A stretch of 23,741 bases of DNA, taken from JAICWY01 sp964531205. Its GTDB lineage: Bacteria; Vulcanimicrobiota; Vulcanimicrobiia; Vulcanimicrobiales; Vulcanimicrobiaceae. The notes beneath the pieces are model-generated. The model was not told the origin of the DNA, did no database searches, and worked only from the letters and a program-made list of their open reading frames with translations. Made by a program: the position numbers and the translations under genes. This document shows positions 21,516-23,741 of this stretch, piece by piece. The stretch's first letter is position 1. Every line of letters begins with the position of its first letter. Where the stretch lies: positions 1 to 23,741 of the forward strand of contig CAZHGH010000047.1 of the NCBI GenBank assembly GCA_964531205.1, written 5' to 3'.

Positions 21516-22224
21516 TCGCAAATAGCGTCCATCCGTGTTCTTGCGCAAGTTGCACCGCGCCTACGCCGGCCGGAACGACTTGAAAACCGGGCAGTACGTT
21601 GCGTTCAAAATCAGCCAGGACCGTAGCCGGCGCCGTCCCGGTTTTCGACCCGATAACGGATGAGACGAACGTCATCGCATTATGGCACACCATGAATTTG
21701 CCGCCGCGTTGCATGACCGCCTGAGCGCTCCAGTCTTGATAGTAGCTGCCGGGATCGTCCGGAGACGAGCCGCCTTTTAAATTCGATGAGGCTTTGTAAT
21801 AGACGTTGGTCGCTGAGAGTTTAAACGCGTCGCCGAAGCCGTATTTGCTCCACATCGAATCGTTCAGCGCGAGAACGATGGACGGTCCCATCAAGACTGC
21901 AAGCGTCGCTAAACTGCCCGGTCCGTATCCGAATGAAAATTCATGCGCATTGAGCGAGTTCTGCATGTGAATGTAAATGCTCGCGATGCCCGGCGCCACC
22001 AGCATCGAGGTCGAGGCTTGGAACACTTGCTTGTGAGGCTTTTTGACCATAAGCGTGTCCATCATCAAACGACGATCGTATTCGTGCTGCGTAAGGATGT
22101 GAAAATGCGCCGGTGTTACTTGCGCCGATGCGTCGGCGGCGATTGCGTCGCGGCGGGTGCTCAGGGCTGCGGCAGAAGCGCCTAACGTTGCCGCAGCGAC
22201 AAAATGCTTTCGTGTTAACGGCAC
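21508..22224 (-). CDS. secreted DsrE-like protein
   Basis: A 238-residue protein with an N-terminal signal (MPLTRKHFVAAATLGASAAA, then LS and a cut near AIAADA). The RKHF stretch is close to, but not, a twin-arginine motif (R-K instead of R-R). The mature part, with FSFGYGPGSLATLAVLMGPS, a central cysteine in FMVCHNAM and the C-terminal VVPAGVGAVQLAQEHGWTLF, resembles DsrE/DsrF-fold proteins. The cysteine sits where sulfur-carrying cysteines occur in DsrE relatives. The fold call is moderate. Start GTG 22224 with AAGGAGA 7-8 bases upstream. Role unknown; a periplasmic sulfur or redox function is a guess. Confidence 0.65.
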   Translation of the reverse strand: MPLTRKHFVAAATLGASAAALSTRRDAIAADASAQVTPAHFHILTQHEYDRRLMMDTLMVKKPHKQVFQASTSMLVAPGIASIYIHMQNSLNAHEFSFGYGPGSLATLAVLMGPSIVLALNDSMWSKYGFGDAFKLSATNVYYKASSNLKGGSSPDDPGSYYQDWSAQAVMQRGGKFMVCHNAMTFVSSVIGSKTGTAPATVLADFERNVLPGFQVVPAGVGAVQLAQEHGWTLFAIT

Positions 22225-22290
22225 GTGGAATCTCCTTGTGGTGATTCGCTAACGAGGAAGATTCTTAGTTAAACCGTTTAATCTTTGTGT

Positions 22291-23741
22291 ATGGGAGCGC
22301 GCGCTGTTGCAGCCGCCGTCATCTCGTTCGCAGCGGCCGCCGTGCTGGTCGTTGAAGGGCTTTCATGGAGCCACAGCGCCCGCTTTGGCCCGCCCGCCGC
22401 TACGACGTTCCGTTGCACTGTCCGCCTCGATTCGCTTTCCGGACGCGACATTTCGGCCGGCTTGCAAACCGGAGATTTTCTCGATTTACCGCGTATGGAC
22501 GTGCCGAGCCGGGTTGCCGAGGTGTTTCACTACACGCCGACTCAGGCCGGCCGGGCCGGCGAGGTCATCCATCTCGCGGTTACACGCGGCTCGCGTAATT
22601 TGGTCATCCCGTATACTCTTCAGCACACCGATCCCGTCATTACCTTTTTGGCGCAGCTTGCTTTCAAACTCGTGTTACTTGTGCTTGCGGTGATCGTGCT
22701 ATGGCGAGGTACGGACAAGGCGTCGCTCTTGCTCGGTGTTTGGTGCACGAGCGTTGGGCTGGGCTTACCGGACGCCTGGTGGGGTTCGCTGCCGGTTGCA
22801 GGCCGGATTACCGGCGGCGCGCTGACGGCGTTTTTGTGGACGTGTTCGCCATTCATTTTATATCTGGTCGTAGAATCGATTGCGACGGGCGTCTCACGCC
22901 TCGCTAAATTTGTTACGCGAGCCTGCATGGCCGTTCTCATCCTCCCGGCGATCGTTATTAATGCGGTTGATGCGACCGCGCAGGCGCTTTCCGGGTGTTC
23001 CGTGCTCGCGCTTTCGCCATGGATGACGAACGCCGCATTCGCCTCATCGCAACTCGTAATCATTGCGTTCTTCGTGTTGAGCTACGCACGCACGACGGGC
23101 TTGGCGAAGCAGCGGATACGCTGGGTATTCTGGGCTTTTATGCTCAGCCGCGCCGGTGTATTGTTGAATTTGATCAACCGTCTACTCATTCATCCGGTGC
23201 AGCTATCCGGCTTCGAATGGGCGACGGTCCTGATCTTCCCGCTTGGTTGCGCTTACGCGATCCTGCGCCATCATCTCATCGACGTAAACTTCGTGCTGAA
23301 TCGCACGCTCGTTTTTACGATTCTCACCTCGCTCATCGTCGGAATTTTCATCCTTCTAGAAGATCTTTTGAAGACGTTCGCCGCGGGACACGGCGTTGGA
23401 GTAGCGGTCGAAACTGCAGTTGCGCTGGCAATTGGCTTCTCGTTCAACGCGATGCACAAATATCTCGTCGGAGCGATAGAACGAGCGATTTTTCGCGCGA
23501 AGTACGAAGCGATGCGCGTACTTCAGACGCTTGCAGAGGAAGCGCCGTTCATGGAAAGCGCCGATGCTTTGCTCGCCCGCACCGTGAAGGAAGTTTGCGA
23601 GGCTGCCGGCGCTTGCGACGCATGCATCTACGAGCGTGTCGATGACACGTACAAGCTCTCGGCACGTAGCGGCGCAATGAATCCGCAAAACACTTTGCCG
23701 ATCGACGATCTCGCCTTCGTGCGCATGCGTAAGACTCATGC
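22291..23741 (+). CDS. multi-pass membrane sensor with GAF-like C-terminus (truncated by window edge)
   Basis: An open frame of 483 codons with no stop, running off the right edge. Residues about 6-22 form a membrane span or signal anchor, then an extracytoplasmic PDZ-like segment (about 40-110, with SAGLQTGDFLDLP), then about seven to eight more helices (from 117 to 395, including HPVQLSGFEWATVLIFPLGC and RHHLIDVNFVLNRTLVFTIL). After RAIFRAKYEAMRVLQTLAEE the cytoplasmic part resembles a GAF domain (ADALLARTVKEVCEAAGACD). Proteins of this layout often end in kinase, cyclase or other output domains, beyond this window. No Shine-Dalgarno is seen before ATG 22291. Confidence 0.75.
   Translation, partial: MGARAVAAAVISFAAAAVLVVEGLSWSHSARFGPPAATTFRCTVRLDSLSGRDISAGLQTGDFLDLPRMDVPSRVAEVFHYTPTQAGRAGEVIHLAVTRGSRNLVIPYTLQHTDPVITFLAQLAFKLVLLVLAVIVLWRGTDKASLLLGVWCTSVGLGLPDAWWGSLPVAGRITGGALTAFLWTCSPFILYLVVESIATGVSRLAKFVTRACMAVLILPAIVINAVDATAQALSGCSVLALSPWMTNAAFASSQLVIIAFFVLSYARTTGLAKQRIRWVFWAFMLSRAGVLLNLINRLLIHPVQLSGFEWATVLIFPLGCAYAILRHHLIDVNFVLNRTLVFTILTSLIVGIFILLEDLLKTFAAGHGVGVAVETAVALAIGFSFNAMHKYLVGAIERAIFRAKYEAMRVLQTLAEEAPFMESADALLARTVKEVCEAAGACDACIYERVDDTYKLSARSGAMNPQNTLPIDDLAFVRMRKTH

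Overview
This is a gene-dense bacterial chromosome fragment of moderately high GC with short intergenic gaps, many 4-base start/stop overlaps and frequent GTG starts. No rRNA, tRNA, IS element, phage gene or CRISPR array was seen. The mix of genes (Firmicutes-like pyrK-pyrD pair, HemQ, NrdR with dUTPase, DUF5679, DUF6249, ECF sigma with a zinc-free anti-sigma-like protein) suits a little-studied soil or environmental phylum. Candidatus Eremiobacterota (WPS-2) is my best guess, as an inference only. Two runs of exactly 100 N, each flanked by an identical 55-base duplication, show that this is a scaffolded draft, probably a metagenome bin.

Layout. (1) 1-3247: a signalling locus. On the minus strand lie an ECF sigma factor, a small membrane protein that is probably its anti-sigma factor, and an OmpR-type response regulator cut by the window edge. 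Divergent to them are a DUF4097-like membrane-anchored protein and a DUF6249-like membrane protein, closed by a strong terminator. The divergent intergenic region holds two back-to-back ECF-type promoters with matching geometry. (2) 3276-3416: a 46-residue protein on the minus strand, paralogous to a 51-residue protein at 19881-20036. (3) 3545-10879: one long plus-strand gene string: pyrK, pyrD, pyrF, pyrE (late steps of UMP synthesis), hisC, a GNAT acetyltransferase, an AI-2E-family membrane protein, a DUF6504-like protein, a small secreted cysteine-paired protein, and a GAF-VOC fusion split by the first assembly gap. (4) 10872-13064 minus: rlmH and argS; the ArgRS has a heavily altered HIGH motif. 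(5) 13114-14546: an AlkB-like dioxygenase and a short DprA, convergent. (6) 14615-15897: a structured leader, a DUF5679 zinc-ribbon protein, a terminator, a sigma-70 type promoter, nrdR (apparent ATA start) and dut, followed by a PanE-like reductase and HemQ. (7) 17758-20036: RidA divergent from an arsR-phzF pair, a tyrosine-phosphatase-like protein, and the second small paralogue. (8) 20145-23741: second assembly gap, a MalY/PatB-type aminotransferase, a secreted DsrE-like protein, and a truncated multi-pass membrane sensor.

How they work together: pyrK-D-F-E give dihydroorotate oxidation, orotate phosphoribosylation and OMP decarboxylation. nrdR and dut both act on deoxynucleotide pools. 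The sigma locus looks like a self-regulated envelope-stress module. The most novel material is the pair of small paralogous proteins, each with its Shine-Dalgarno sequence inside an inverted repeat, and the structured leader before the DUF5679 gene.
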